Source of the DNA: Notolepis coatsorum
Lineage: Eukaryota > Chordata > Actinopteri > Aulopiformes > Paralepididae
Direction: 5' to 3'
DNA: 64,000 nucleotides
NCBI GenBank assembly: GCA_963971535.1
Contig: OZ020594.1
Location: 118,517,127-118,581,126 of the forward strand
The notes beneath the pieces are model-generated. The model was given only the letters and a program-made list of their open reading frames with translations. It made no database searches and was not told the origin of the DNA. Below, one piece after another: positions 33,689 through 38,710 of the stretch (positions are counted from its first letter, which is position 1; each line of letters opens with the position of its first letter). A program made the position numbers and the translations under genes.

Positions 33689-35944
33689 TGTTTTGTCCTA
33701 AAGTTGTAGTTTTATAAACAAACATCATCTATTATACAGGCCAAATACAATAGGCATCAATAGGAGTCTCTGTTTTCCTAACGAAGTAGGCGCAGCCGGG
33801 AGAAAAGCCAAAGAACCAGACAATACATCACAACCAGCGTTTCCGTTAGCCGGTAATTACCGGTATTTGACCGGCAAAATCTGTTGAAGTCCGACATATT
33901 TAATCTCTCCGGTCTTAATGTCCGGTGAAAATAATTCCCTGAGTCTAAGCACAATTTGATTATTTGAATTGTATTAAAATAGGCTAAAATTAAATAGCCT
34001 ATGCGATGAACGAAACAATCATTACATTTGTTTCATCGTTGCTTCTAATAATGACAACGACGTTGTCAGCGAGAGCTTAGTGCTGGGTGTGCAAACTTTT
34101 GTGAAGCTGCAGAGCCGGAGCAGCAGCAGCACAATGCAGTACTCCAGCAGTACTCCAATTCAGCCATTTTCAATTCAATGTTGGGTGGGGGGCGCTGCTG
34201 TGCGGTCCCCAGAAAAGAGCCAATAACAGCTGAATCTGCTGCTCTGCATCGACATACTCTCGCAAATAAGTCATTGGGAGGTGGAGAGAGCGAGAGTCGT
34301 CACGCAAACCCACGATAATGTTGCCGTCTCTCTGTCAAATTTCTCAGTTCTTCGCTTGATATAATTAATACAAATGTCCAATATAACGGAATTCGTTAGC
34401 TCATAAAAATGTGATTATAACAGACTGTTGTTTATTAATGTCGGGCGACTGCCCACAGACACCTATTTGATTTAAAGTCGGCAGCAGCACGAGTCTCGGG
34501 ACTTATTTTATTTGGAATATAATGACTTTATACGCAAAAGTAGCCTAGTTTTAAGTAAAAATATTATAAATCTACATGCCTTGATGATGTCATTCTTTTG
34601 TTTTGTTGTCATTCTTTTGCCTATCAATTGTTTTTAAGCTCAATAAACTCTGACCGGAATTTCTCTCATTTGACCGGTAGATTGAAATCTACCGGACACT
34701 GAGGCCGGCAACAATTTTTTCTAACGGAAACCCTGATCACAACATAGCGTGGTGCTACCGTTTGGGGTCGTGACATACAGTCACAGAGTGCCAAAACCAG
34801 AGCTCACGCAGCGCCGAAACCATTGTCTCACTCAGCCGTCCAGTAGGCTGCTGCGTCAGCAGTGGAACGTTATGGTGGAACCATATAATGTGGAGCGGTC
34901 AGCTGGTGAGACGTCGTGGTGAGACCAACACCCCAGACGGAGCTGACCTCTGCTCTGTGTTCTGACTGACCTGCGGGTGGGACAGCTGAACCCGCTCTGT
35001 GTTCTGCCTGATTGATTGATTGATTGAAACAGATTAACAGAATGGGTACAATACAGTACGGCTCAATACAAAACAACTGCTAAGAGGATGCAGACCAGAA
35101 AAAGACTTTCGTCTTGTTTACATCGGGACCCCCCATTTTCAATTCATCAGGCCATTTATGACATACAAGATATACAGAACTATGTAGTAAAAAGAGACCA
35201 TAAAAAAATATATACCGGTACATCCGAAGGGGAAGAAACTGTACATTGGTTTGGGGGGGTTGGACATTTACAGGGCCTGACCTGCAGGGTTGGACAGCTG
35301 ACCCCGCTCTGTGTTCTGGCTGACCTGCGGGTTGGAGATGAGTGGAACGTGCTCAGACTGAAGCAAAATACATGTATTTACAGGTGGAACGGCTATATTT
35401 TACAGTTGACCTGAGATCACAAAATATAGCCTTAAACTAGAAAAAAAAGTCTTAAAAAGGATAAATAAAGTATAAAAATAATATAGATATCTATAAATAA
35501 AAATTATATATAATAATAGATAATAATAGAGTAACAGTATTGCGCATTCAGTTCACACAGTGTAGTGGTAGAAGGATGTAAAGTACACTAACACTATGCA
35601 TTGTTGTAATGTAGTGGAGTTGATGGTGAAGTCACAGCAGCATTGAGAGTGTGTAGCGTTCACAGTTTGATCAGTCAGTGATGTGGGGGGGAGGGGTTGA
35701 GCATTGAGGTGTCTGTGTCTTCCTACCTGGCCTTGCACTAGAAGTCTGTACACCGCTAACAGGCCTGTTGTATTGCCCCCCCCCCCCCCCCCCCCCCAGG
35801 GAGCAGAAGCAGCAGTTCCAGGCCTTGGTGGAGGAGAAGTTCGTGGAGTGGCTGCTGAAGACGGGACACAAGGCGGAGATGGACAGCCTCATCCCCCCTA
35901 CCCTGCCCTCCGCGGACCCCTCCCCGCAGCCCGTCAGAGCCTGA
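2992..35944 (+). CDS. tbccd1: TBCCD1, TBCC domain-containing protein 1 (eight coding exons)
   Basis: Coding exons are 2992-3057, 3725-3991, 5925-6080, 9202-9318, 12103-12343, 31217-31403, 31983-32501 and 35800-35944. All junctions are GT/AG and all phases agree. They total 1698 nt, giving 565 residues against about 557 in human TBCCD1. From recall of the human protein the match runs end to end, for example [51 protein letters not shown] and [12 protein letters not shown]. The C-terminal half (about residues 290-440, exons 6-7) is the tubulin cofactor C-like beta-helix domain. In the family the protein acts at the centrosome/basal body and is needed for correct centrosome and Golgi positioning; it lacks the catalytic Arg finger needed for tubulin GTPase activation, which I recall rather than read here. 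Introns are strongly inflated by mobile elements. Confidence 0.95.
3299..3719. mobile_element. hAT-type MITE inserted at the tbccd1 exon 2 acceptor
   Basis: The left end CAGGGTTCGCACA and the complement of the right end, CCGGGTTCCCACA, are imperfect terminal inverted repeats of the CAGGGTTC class common in fish hAT elements. The left flank is CCTAGGTG (3291-3298). The right flank keeps TAGGTG at 3722-3727, a degraded 8-bp target duplication. The exon 2 acceptor TAG and the first exon codon GTG lie inside that duplication. Internally it is AT-rich with repeated GTGCTTAAA-like motifs and has no transposase. Confidence 0.7.
3725..3991 (+). CDS. tbccd1: tbccd1 exon 2 (residues 23-111)
   Basis: It follows TAG at 3722-3724 and ends AAG at 3991 before GTGAGG. 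It reads [15 protein letters not shown] then [20 protein letters not shown] and on to [11 protein letters not shown], collinear with the N-terminal conserved region of TBCCD1. The acceptor has almost no pyrimidine tract because a MITE occupies the bases just upstream. Confidence 0.92.
4194..5141. mobile_element. TTAA-bounded non-autonomous element, about 0.95 kb, copy 1
   Basis: Left end TTAACACTTTGATTGCC and right end GGCAGCCAAAGTGTTAA are inverted repeats ending in TTAA, the piggyBac-type target. The 948-bp interior holds no transposase. The right-hand 300 bp (CATGGCGGGGAAGGACGCC, GATCGGCCACCAGATGGCGC) reappears inverted at 61305-61612. Size and ends match the elements at 37116-38050 and 7807-9041, although those belong to a diverged subfamily. 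It lies in tbccd1 intron 2. Confidence 0.72.
5168..5595 (-). mobile_element. tRNA-headed SINE, subfamily B, minus strand
   Basis: This is the complement of the SINE at 53675-54157. The 3' tail (CTTTTCTCCCATCCCAATG) is on the left, the head with a GGATCGAATCC-type B box is near 5520-5540, and the CCGGCCGCC 5' end is near 5590. The middle carries the shared CAATTGGCAGTGTCAGTGG and GTCGGGGCGCCTG blocks. No clear target duplication. Reading frames within it are not genes. Confidence 0.75.
5680..5845. repeat. SINE tail remnant and ACTATGTCTATACTACT minisatellite
   Basis: 5685-5728 (GTCGCTTTGGATAAAAGCGTC) is the 3' tail typical of a fish tRNA SINE. It is followed at about 5738-5845 by imperfect tandem copies of a TATGTCTATACTACTATCTAC-like unit. 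The tract ends about 80 bp before exon 3. Confidence 0.6.
5925..6080 (+). CDS. tbccd1: tbccd1 exon 3 (residues 112-163)
   Basis: The acceptor is pyrimidine-rich (CTCTGCTCTCCTCCAG). The exon reads [20 protein letters not shown], then [19 protein letters not shown], and ends NK before GTCTGA. It matches the human SVDTLQFLLFLYIQQLNKV block. The donor +4 to +6 bases (TGA) are weak. Confidence 0.92.
6220..7235. mobile_element. hAT-like AT-rich element interrupted by a SINE
   Basis: The left end TAGGGCTGTCAGTTTATCGC and the complement of the right end, TAGTGCCGTCAGGCGATTAA, are imperfect inverted repeats, and both flanks carry ATTAATTAATTACA-like subterminal repeats. A SINE occupies 6318-6775. No convincing 8-bp duplication and no transposase. 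It lies in intron 3. Confidence 0.55.
6318..6775 (+). mobile_element. tRNA-headed SINE, subfamily A, copy 1
   Basis: The head GGCTAGGTGGTGCAGTGGGC resembles a Pol III A box and GGGTTCGAGCCCAG a B box. The body carries CAATTGGCAGTATTAGGGGG and GGTCGGTTGGTGCGCCTGCG, and the tail runs GGGATGGGAGAAAAATAGAA. It is about 95% like 36561-37034 and 49723-50188 by eye. Frames inside are not genes. Confidence 0.82.
7236..7806. other. Intron 3 stretch with short LINE-tail-like repeat
   Basis: 7240-7330 (TTTATAAAGCACCTTTCATAC, CAGCTCAAAGTGCTGTACAC) is a familiar fish LINE or SINE tail. The rest up to 7806 shows no recognised gene. Confidence 0.45.
7807..9041. mobile_element. TTAA-bounded non-autonomous element, copy 2 (with insertion)
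   Basis: The left end TTAACACTTTCAGTGCCCGG is the complement of the right end of the element at 37116-38050. The two are inverted homologues along their length, sharing GTGTCTAATCTGCC, CTTATCAATGAC, TTTCGGCCTATTTATGAAT and GATCAGATGTT. The right end is degraded (GGGCACTCAAAGG near 9028-9041) and has lost its TTAA. Without the 334-bp insert and one copy of its duplication it would be about 0.9 kb. Confidence 0.7.
7981..8314. mobile_element. Retroposed insert with 17-bp target duplication
   Basis: The insert is flanked by identical 17-bp copies of GAAACAGATTGTTTTTT (7964-7980 and 8315-8331). The inserted DNA (TTGTATTGTCATTGTCCAC, A-rich tract near 8090) looks like an antisense LINE 3' tail. 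The long duplication indicates target-primed reverse transcription. Confidence 0.75.
9202..9318 (+). CDS. tbccd1: tbccd1 exon 4 (residues 164-202)
   Basis: It reads [20 protein letters not shown] then [19 protein letters not shown], equivalent to the human NWNDYSHQAFVYDHLSDLLE region. The acceptor is a tandem CAGCAG (NAGNAG), so an isoform with one extra Gln is possible. The donor is GTCTGT at 9319. Confidence 0.9.
9615..10024. mobile_element. hAT MITE (TAGGGATGGGTACC ends) in the left Tc1 repeat
   Basis: Ends TAGGGATGGGTACC and GGTACCCATCCCTA are perfect inverted repeats, flanked by 8-bp duplications CACACAAT (9607-9614 and 10025-10032). The interior has GGTACCGATA-like repeats and A/T tracts with no coding capacity. 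Confidence 0.88.
10202..11157 (-). pseudogene. Tc1-type transposase remnant
   Basis: The minus strand starts [20 protein letters not shown] at 11157. The N-terminal paired-like helix-turn-helix ([20 protein letters not shown]), the GRPAKLS hook and the first catalytic Asp (VWSDETKI) follow. An in-frame stop after DETKI (near 10687) and a frameshift near 10440-10520 break it. The rest carries DNDPKHTA (second Asp), [15 protein letters not shown] (third acidic residue of the DD34E triad) and KIGVPNLVASY. It is nearly full length, so inactivation looks fairly recent. Confidence 0.88.
11425..11690. mobile_element. hAT MITE, right-truncated copy, in the right Tc1 repeat
   Basis: It starts TAGGGATGGGTACCTTTCAC directly after GGGGTATTGT and matches 9615 onwards in the same orientation, but with an 18-bp difference near 11605-11630. 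It stops within its A-rich segment, and the Tc1 end TACTTTCCGGATGCACTG follows at once, so about 70 bp of Tc1 repeat and half the MITE are gone. Confidence 0.75.
11740..12000 (+). repeat. LINE 3'-tail-like repeat (GGGGATCAATAAAGGAATATC)
   Basis: The segment ends in the GGGATCAATAAAGGAATATCT motif seen at many fish LINE 3' ends. The complement of the same material is at 44757-44930, and its upstream part (CCCTCATCTGCACCTTTGAT) is complementary to 46845-46870. No coding part remains. Confidence 0.55.
11986..12066. repeat. TTAGCTTAGCTTATTT tandem repeat before exon 5
   Basis: Five to six imperfect copies of a 15- to 17-bp TTTAGCTTAGCTTATT unit, ending 36 bp before the exon 5 acceptor. It probably grew from the ATCTTA tail of the adjacent LINE. 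Confidence 0.75.
12103..12343 (+). CDS. tbccd1: tbccd1 exon 5 (residues 203-283, first base)
   Basis: It reads [20 protein letters not shown], then [20 protein letters not shown], through [14 protein letters not shown] and [17 protein letters not shown], and ends one base into a Val codon at a GTATGC donor. It matches human FLIEGTISRARKIYPLH and NPFGTSACLKSGKKLAWAHQ. It is GC-rich unlike its AT-rich surroundings. Confidence 0.94.
12545..12658 (-). repeat. LINE 3'-tail fragment (TTTATTGATCCAGAGGG)
   Basis: AAGTACTTTATTGATCCAGAG followed by GGAAATTCAGCACC is the antisense 3' end of a common fish LINE, here only about 110 bp long. Confidence 0.55.
12660..16612 (+). mobile_element. L1/Tx1-like LINE, 5'-truncated, frame-broken ORF2
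   Basis: The plus strand encodes the endonuclease ([28 protein letters not shown]), then the reverse transcriptase ([51 protein letters not shown] near 14593) and the C-terminal domain with a [18 protein letters not shown] knuckle near 15899-15950. Coding pieces are 12758-14131, 14128-14421, 14461-15171 and 15149-16312, so at least four frame breaks. A 3' UTR with AATAAA and an A/T tail ends near 16612. ORF1 and the start of ORF2 are missing. It sits in tbccd1 intron 5 in sense orientation. Confidence 0.9.
16939..17244. other. Intron 5 spacer, nothing recognised
   Basis: Balanced-composition DNA (CAGATGGTCTATTACACAG and onward). No exon, no element ends and no repeat was seen. Likely original intron sequence. 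Confidence 0.5.
17245..17416 (-). repeat. LINE 3'-tail fragment, left part, split by a LINE
   Basis: AGGTCTTTATTGCCAAGTAG followed by CATACAAGGAATTTG is an antisense fish LINE tail. It resumes after the L1-like insertion at 24158 (AACAATCGGCCAGGGCTGTA and on to about 24350). The last 12 bases (17405-17416) are the left target duplication of that insertion. Confidence 0.55.
17581..18781 (+). CDS. LINE ORF1 (nucleic-acid-binding chaperone-like)
   Basis: ATG at 17581 opens [20 protein letters not shown], but that frame ends near 17684. The main frame picks up there ([15 protein letters not shown]) and stays open to TAA at 18781, so there is a one-base shift close to the N-terminus, or translation starts at ATG 17828. 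The protein has a coiled-coil core with the repeat [20 protein letters not shown], then an RRM-like part ([31 protein letters not shown]) and a C-terminal domain ([19 protein letters not shown]), the order of L1-clade ORF1 proteins. In L1 these form RNA-binding trimers. Confidence 0.8.
18782..19642. other. LINE inter-ORF spacer with two internal duplications
   Basis: This spacer is long for an L1-type element. It contains a near-exact doubling of a CCAGTGTTGGAATGAC segment (about 18801-18886) and a doubling of about 73 bp (about 19437-19590, CTCTATATTTTTTAAATATA to AAGGTGTCAATATT). No ORF is supported in this part. Confidence 0.6.
19643..20062 (+). CDS. Extra 139-codon ORF between LINE ORF1 and ORF2
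   Basis: ATG 19643 to TAG 20060-20062. The N-terminus [20 protein letters not shown] is strongly hydrophobic (signal or membrane-anchor like), and a second hydrophobic stretch ([20 protein letters not shown]) lies near residues 95-115. It overlaps the ORF2 start by 8 bases in ATGGCTAG. I know of no homologue; it may be a chance ORF in a hydrophobic-biased AT-rich spacer. Confidence 0.4.
   Translation: MSMKVYSLFLFYFLFLSLCYLSQYFITVREGARPKATFYCNRMEMLDPMAISIGKLGLQCSVWAIRWTMGESQSRRMCSWNTGMFDFLGEGKIGDFYLYIYMFLSSALNGTSLIGCASIVASYSRNITKNYTKTCIDYG
20055..23822 (+). CDS. LINE ORF2, intact endonuclease-reverse transcriptase, 1255 aa
   Basis: The ATG is at 20055. The N-terminal APE-type endonuclease has LLSETH (residues 36-41), GADFN (139-143), SRIDYVFAS and LSDHCY (S227-H229). 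The reverse transcriptase follows: [56 protein letters not shown] (Asp 597), [11 protein letters not shown] and LYADDVILF (YADD 697-700). The C-terminal part carries a [19 protein letters not shown] knuckle from residue 1125. Key catalytic residues are present and there is no stop or shift, so it is potentially functional. It copies LINE RNA into nicked DNA by target-primed reverse transcription. Confidence 0.93.
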   Translation: MASLNIMVWNTGGINKQHKRKSVLTLMKKEHVDVALLSETHILEGDINTLADNIYHNISHSSFATRTRGVAIVVRRKLNIELKGVWSDAEGRITIARIIHNNRKIALAAVYAPNLYEVGFFTSLTGEMLNHPEYSYIIGADFNAIWNPRMDKTYLSFSSEQKNSSKALKYSSKSTGVTDLWRSLNPMTRKYSCRSARHNTLSRIDYVFASPRIFDKYEVEMTPNALSDHCYLILKATFGTLSARAPRWRFNSMLLNNKEFITQIKEALTVFLQDNANSVQDPRILWMSVKNMIKDFSDRFTSILRKKQNTKLSEMETLYSTLFNSLKYNNSTRLDNQVNILKTEIKAMYRQKSELQIRSTRQQQYFQGSKPSHLLAMRLRINAKFADITAIRKQQALVTEPKIINDTFKEFYSDLYNSETTFDQDKLDTYLNQITLPKLTEEDAKQLEVPITLEELKKAISGMKNGKAPGIDGIPSEMYISCWDIFGPLLLNMILYSVKEGSFIEHQNTALISVLHKKDKDPTECGSYRPLSLLGTDVKLYSKILAIRLQKHMTSLVHPDQTGFIKGRLINDNIRRILHVLDTDKEDITPKAILSLDAMKAFDRLEWSFLWAVLERMGLGKGFIDMIKVLYKDPSARITTGTFISDIFPVSRSARQGCPLSPGLFDLSLEPLAQFIRQSQHIEPIVIKGTHHKISLYADDVILFMQNPNNTLPLILKLIENFGDLSGFKINWPKSAFLPLNTSAKKETTLPGAIPMVKHFRCLGVEIFPTIRQTVKHNYTKIQNKIKDDLDRWAKLKNSVQARVSIVKMDVLPRINFFSSMLPLPPPEGYWKRLQTSTYKFIWNNKPPRIKRSTAQRNKADGGMAVPDFLQYFNAFTLRPLKKIWFDPEALVSWRKLEENIVAPQRLKDIAYTKLSIKHCEREFGPIITHAIRTWRETQRKFPNPQVWHNHTPIFNNNALLMGKRPIRFPIWEERGIHSLGDIFNNKGLCSYVEICIKFNLTESTWLFYIQLRLCMRSHSVPLHIPIEHHRYHKFFYERDTLGGFVSGFYYQLLTSSYETLQLDNVWRRDIPDLENDFDWQGAWANVRLTSRNPDHQQINLNYIHRTYLTPIRLCKMGLIQDSKCSQCTNGDEGTFMHMYWDCPPVKAFWKDVSQQLSILVFWNIPVHPAVLLLNDVFEFAVNPQLKRLVLSGITVAKKLIASRWFQPEKMCRKVWFLTYLDVIYQEISTARILGLNESKMSMWLEVVERIKASL
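24170..24358 (-). repeat. LINE 3'-tail fragment, right part
   Basis: This continues the tail broken at 17416: A-run, AACAATCGGCCAGGGCTGTA, and an AT-rich stretch with GTATTGTATATAAAATTATA. The minisatellite begins right after it. Confidence 0.45.
24359..31172. repeat. Giant 21-bp minisatellite, about 6.8 kb, in tbccd1 intron 5
   Basis: About 320 head-to-tail copies of a 21-bp unit: CTGTCTGTCTCC followed by AGCTGTCCC (type A), AACTATCAC (type B) or hybrids such as AACTGTCCC, AGCTATCAC and AGCTGTCTC. A and B units are interspersed in local higher-order runs. Rare units are 2-4 bp longer (CTCTGTCT, GTGTCTGTCT) or carry GTCTACCTGTC, the latter clustering in the last third. Because 21 is a multiple of 3, long frames stay open on both strands; these are not genes. 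The array stops about 45 bp before the exon 6 acceptor. Confidence 0.97.
31217..31403 (+). CDS. tbccd1: tbccd1 exon 6 (residues 283-345)
   Basis: The acceptor is CTCTGTGCCCTCCAG at 31202-31216. It completes a Val codon with exon 5, then reads [40 protein letters not shown] and [19 protein letters not shown], ending CG before GTAAGA. It matches human EGTTKRAKIACNTHVAP and [15 protein letters not shown]. It starts the TBCC-like beta-helix domain. Confidence 0.95.
31404..31982. other. tbccd1 intron 6 with LINE-like repeat and (TG)14
   Basis: 31545-31915 is a repeat-like segment (AAACCTTTTTATTTTGACTC, ACATTCCAGGTGTTTAAAGC), probably an antisense LINE 3' part I cannot name. 31952-31980 is an uninterrupted TG run that ends directly in the exon 7 acceptor AG. 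Confidence 0.6.
31983..32501 (+). CDS. tbccd1: tbccd1 exon 7 (residues 345-518)
   Basis: It follows (TG)n-TAG, completes an Arg codon, and reads [117 protein letters not shown] and [10 protein letters not shown]. The donor is GTGAGT at 32502. This exon holds most of the beta-helix (C-CAP-like) domain and the conserved MEGDT-GGLP segment. It is very GC-rich, so other frames are also open. Confidence 0.96.
32502..33834. other. Intron 7, first part: microsatellites and small hairpin
   Basis: 32580-32800 shows a CCCCCCCCC run and a MITE-like GC-rich patch (CGGAACGGAACGGAGTG). 33160-33258 is a (CAGACAGACACA)n tract. 33392-33409 and 33457-33474 form a near-perfect 18-bp inverted repeat (AACACGGCT against AGCCGTGTT) enclosing a doubled GTGATCATCAGAGC. 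33617-33682 is a (TA)n run. No exon seen. Confidence 0.6.
33835..34735. mobile_element. hAT-type non-autonomous element, 901 bp, 8-bp duplication
   Basis: The left end CAGCGTTTCCGTTAGCCGG and right end CTAACGGAAACCCTG are inverted repeats. The 8-bp direct duplications ATCACAAC lie at 33827-33834 and 34736-34743. Subterminal repeats of ACCGGTA/TGACCGG occur at both ends. No transposase frame. It lies in tbccd1 intron 7. Confidence 0.87.
34744..35799. other. Intron 7, second part: LINE-tail-like repeats and C22
   Basis: 34870-35000 and 35275-35345 share CCCGCTCTGTGTTCTG and GACCTGCGGGT blocks, a partial internal duplication. 35005-35075 (GATTGATTGATTGAAACAG, GGTACAATACAGTACGGCTC) is complementary to about 60377-60405. 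35450-35560 is an AT-rich tail. 35776-35797 is an uninterrupted run of 22 C ending in the exon 8 acceptor AG. Confidence 0.55.
35800..35944 (+). CDS. tbccd1: tbccd1 exon 8, C-terminus and stop (residues 518-565)
   Basis: It follows C22-AG, completes a Glu codon, and reads [20 protein letters not shown] then [13 protein letters not shown] and ends PQPVRA, TGA at 35942-35944. It matches human DQRKQFQVLVENKFYEWLIN then TGHRQQLDSLVPP. The last 15 residues are not conserved. Confidence 0.95.
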
Positions 35945-36435
35945 AGCTAGCGGCGCCGAGTGCGTCAGGACTAGACGGGCGGTGAGACACGGATGCCTAT
36001 GACCTGCTGACTTGTAGAGCCGTCCCGGATCGATGAAGGACTTGGCAGCGGTACTGGTGCCTCTGCCGGTCCTCACTTGATCAGGGCTCTTGTGACGAGG
36101 CCATGAGAGCCAACGGGACAGGCTCATGTTGCCTTTTATTAAGTTGGTACAGTATATATAGACTGGTGTATTTTTTTTAAATAATAATTAATGAAATTAA
36201 TAATTGAAAAATCTGGTTTTAACTCTTTTTGAGACCCATGTAGCCCTCGTTTTGTATTCTTTAGGGGGGAGGGCAGGGGGTGGTTAGGGTAGAGTAGATC
36301 AACAGTAGATGCCACATAGAAACGGTATACATCATCTGAAAGCAGGGAGCCTGAGGATTAATTTGGGACCTGGCTCGGCACTGTGTCAAGTTTCTATAGT
36401 CGTAAATCTGTAATAAACGTTGTGTTTTGGTTAGG
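35945..36435 (+). terminator. tbccd1: tbccd1 3' UTR and poly(A) signal
   Basis: AATAAA at 36412-36417, followed by a TTGTGTTTTGG GT-rich stretch suitable as the downstream element, makes cleavage near 36430-36435 likely. An alternative distal signal cannot be excluded. Confidence 0.7.
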
Positions 36436-36560
36436 CGCCTGTTTAAATTGTATAAGGGCATAGAACATTATGATGGAAGTGTACGGTGGCCATGTCGCAG
36501 AAGTTGTTGTTGCAGCATTTCCTGGGTTGAGGCCATTTGTTACAGATTTGGTGCAAAATT

Positions 36561-37034
36561 GGGGCGGCTACGTGGTGCAGTGGGCAAGGCGCTCACCACG
36601 AATGCTGGAAACGCTGGGTTCGCCTGTTCGAGCCCAGCGCTCCACATTGCTCTCAGTTTAGCTGGTCGTCCGTACTAATACACATTGGCAGTATTAGGGG
36701 GTGGGAAACTGATGGGTGGGGATCGGGCGTTGTGGACAGCGACTCCTACAGGTCGGTTGGTGCGCCTGCGCAGTAGAATCAGGAAGCGATGGGGGCGGCG
36801 CCCCTCCAAAGCGCAGACCCCTGACGCTGAAAGATCGCGCCGCGCAGGTGAAAAGATGCGACTGCTGTTACCTCGAGTATCGGAGGGGACTCGTGCTATG
36901 TATGACTTAGTCCACATTGCAGCCGGCTTGTGGGAGGCAAGAAACAGCGTTCGAGACAGGGGAGGGTTGAATTGGACAATATGAAATTGGGATGGGAGAA
37001 AAATAGAAAATGGGAGAAAAAGTGGATAAAAAAA
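36561..37034 (+). mobile_element. tRNA-headed SINE, subfamily A, 17-bp duplication
   Basis: Flanked by AGATTTGGTGCAAAATT at 36544-36560 and 37035-37051. The head GGCTACGTGGTGCAGTGGGC and box-B-like GGTTCGCCTGTTCGAGCC (with a small duplication) are followed by the shared 470-bp body and GGGAGAAAAAG tail. Confidence 0.9.
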
Positions 37035-37115
37035 AGATTTGGTGCAAAATTTAACCCGTTCTTGGGCCACTCTGGAATTGATAAACATGGTCAAAAATCC
37101 CTCCAAAATACCACA

Positions 37116-38050
37116 TTAACACTTTCAGTGCCCATCACGTCATATGATGTTTTATCAGCCCAATGCATCAATGCCCACGACGACAATTATCGTTTTATTT
37201 TTTTATTGGCGATCTGAATTCATATTTCATCAACCGAGTCTCCCGTTGGTACACCAGCCCCATCAGCAGCTCAGAATGGAAAAAAGCGCCCCCCCTATCG
37301 TCTATCCCTGAGTAACTGCGCGTCAGTCGCTTAGACTGACCTGGGATCAGTCGATATGTAGAGGCGGGGCCAGCTGGCTCCCTGAGCTGGCAAGCCGTCT
37401 GATGAACATGGAAGTCATCGCGGGACGGGAATCAGCCTGGAATATATATTCACAGTAGCCAATCGATAGTAGACGGTAGTGATCGATTTTTGGAATGGCG
37501 ATCAGGAATTGGAATGATCTTTTTGGAGAACATCTGATCTGAGGTAAGGAATCTATTTGACCAGTCTTGGGATAATCAGAGTTGTATTCGCTGAGATATC
37601 AACGTGTCCCCTATGTATGTGTGTGTGTGTGTGCGCGATCGCTGATGAGGAACTCGATAATCGATTTTCAGCTTGCGGCCCCAGCGTGCATACGTACACA
37701 TATACTATCGATAATCTAGCATTTATTTTAAAACTATTCATAAATAGGCCGAAAAATGACAGTTTTTGTGTATTCTAGAATATTCCATTAAACGTCTATC
37801 ATGGAATCTTTAAATTTCCCTTGAAAACGAGGGCTTTTCAAAATGCTATAAAACGAAAATGAACCGATAAAAAAACAAATCCGCTTCGACAATGTTGACT
37901 GGAAAACGAGTCATTGATAAGCGACGGGCAGATTAGACACATAGCCATAATTTAAAACATAGATTAGGCGTTATTAACGCTAACATTGAAGTGGATGGTG
38001 GGAATTCAAGCACTAAATCGTGCGCCCCCTGCTGGCACTGAAAGTGTTAA
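37116..38050. mobile_element. TTAA-bounded non-autonomous element, copy 3, 935 bp
   Basis: Left end TTAACACTTTCAGTGCCC and right end GCTGGCACTGAAAGTGTTAA are perfect inverted repeats over TTAACACTTTCAGTGCC. The interior is non-coding. It is the inverse of 7807-9041 and the same size class as 4194-5141. Ends intact and TTAA present on both sides. Confidence 0.83.
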
Positions 38051-38261
38051 GATAAGTGATGGGATGTGAAGATTGGATGGTGACCACTTCTGTTCTGGGA
38101 CCCCCCACCCCCTGCCCCCCTTATGGTCAATAAACATAGGAAAGCCATATCCTCTGAATGCCCTACGTCTCTAGGTTGTGGCTGTACAGTTTCACAAGGC
38201 TATGATTATCCTAGAGATCACAATAGGTAATTTTATACAGTAAGGTCAAGTAAAAAAAAAA

Positions 38262-38710
38262 AAAAAACTCGCCTACCACTGCAGAGACTCTGGGATCGAA
38301 TCCAGCTGTAAGCGGTACCTCCGGCTTGGTAAGTCGTCCCTACTAACACAATTGGCAGTGTTAGCGGGTGGGAGGCCGGTGGGGTATGTGTCCTGGTCGT
38401 TGTAAACTGCGACTCCTACTGGTCGGTCGGGGCGCCTGTTCAGCAGGGAGGGGATCGGGGGGAAATAGCGTGAACCTCTGCATGCGTTACATTCCCCCAG
38501 TGAGAGTCCTCGCTGTCAGGTGAAAAGAAGCGGCTGGCTGACTCCACATGTATCGGAGGAGGCATGTGGTAGTTCTACACCCTCCCTAGGCCGACAGTGG
38601 GACAATGCGCGCAACGACCAGGAAGGGAATTGGCATAACGACTCAATTGGGATGGGAGCAAAAATACAGAAAAAGTGAGAAAAAAAAGAAAAGAAAAAAT
38701 AAATAAATAC
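38262..38710 (+). mobile_element. tRNA-headed SINE, subfamily B, 5'-truncated
   Basis: It begins inside the head after an A-run (TCGCCTACCACTGCAGAGAC). The B box GGGATCGAATCCAG, CAATTGGCAGTGTTAGCGGG, GGTCGGTCGGGGCGCCTG and the GGGATGGGAGCAAAAATAC tail follow. Confidence 0.8.
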
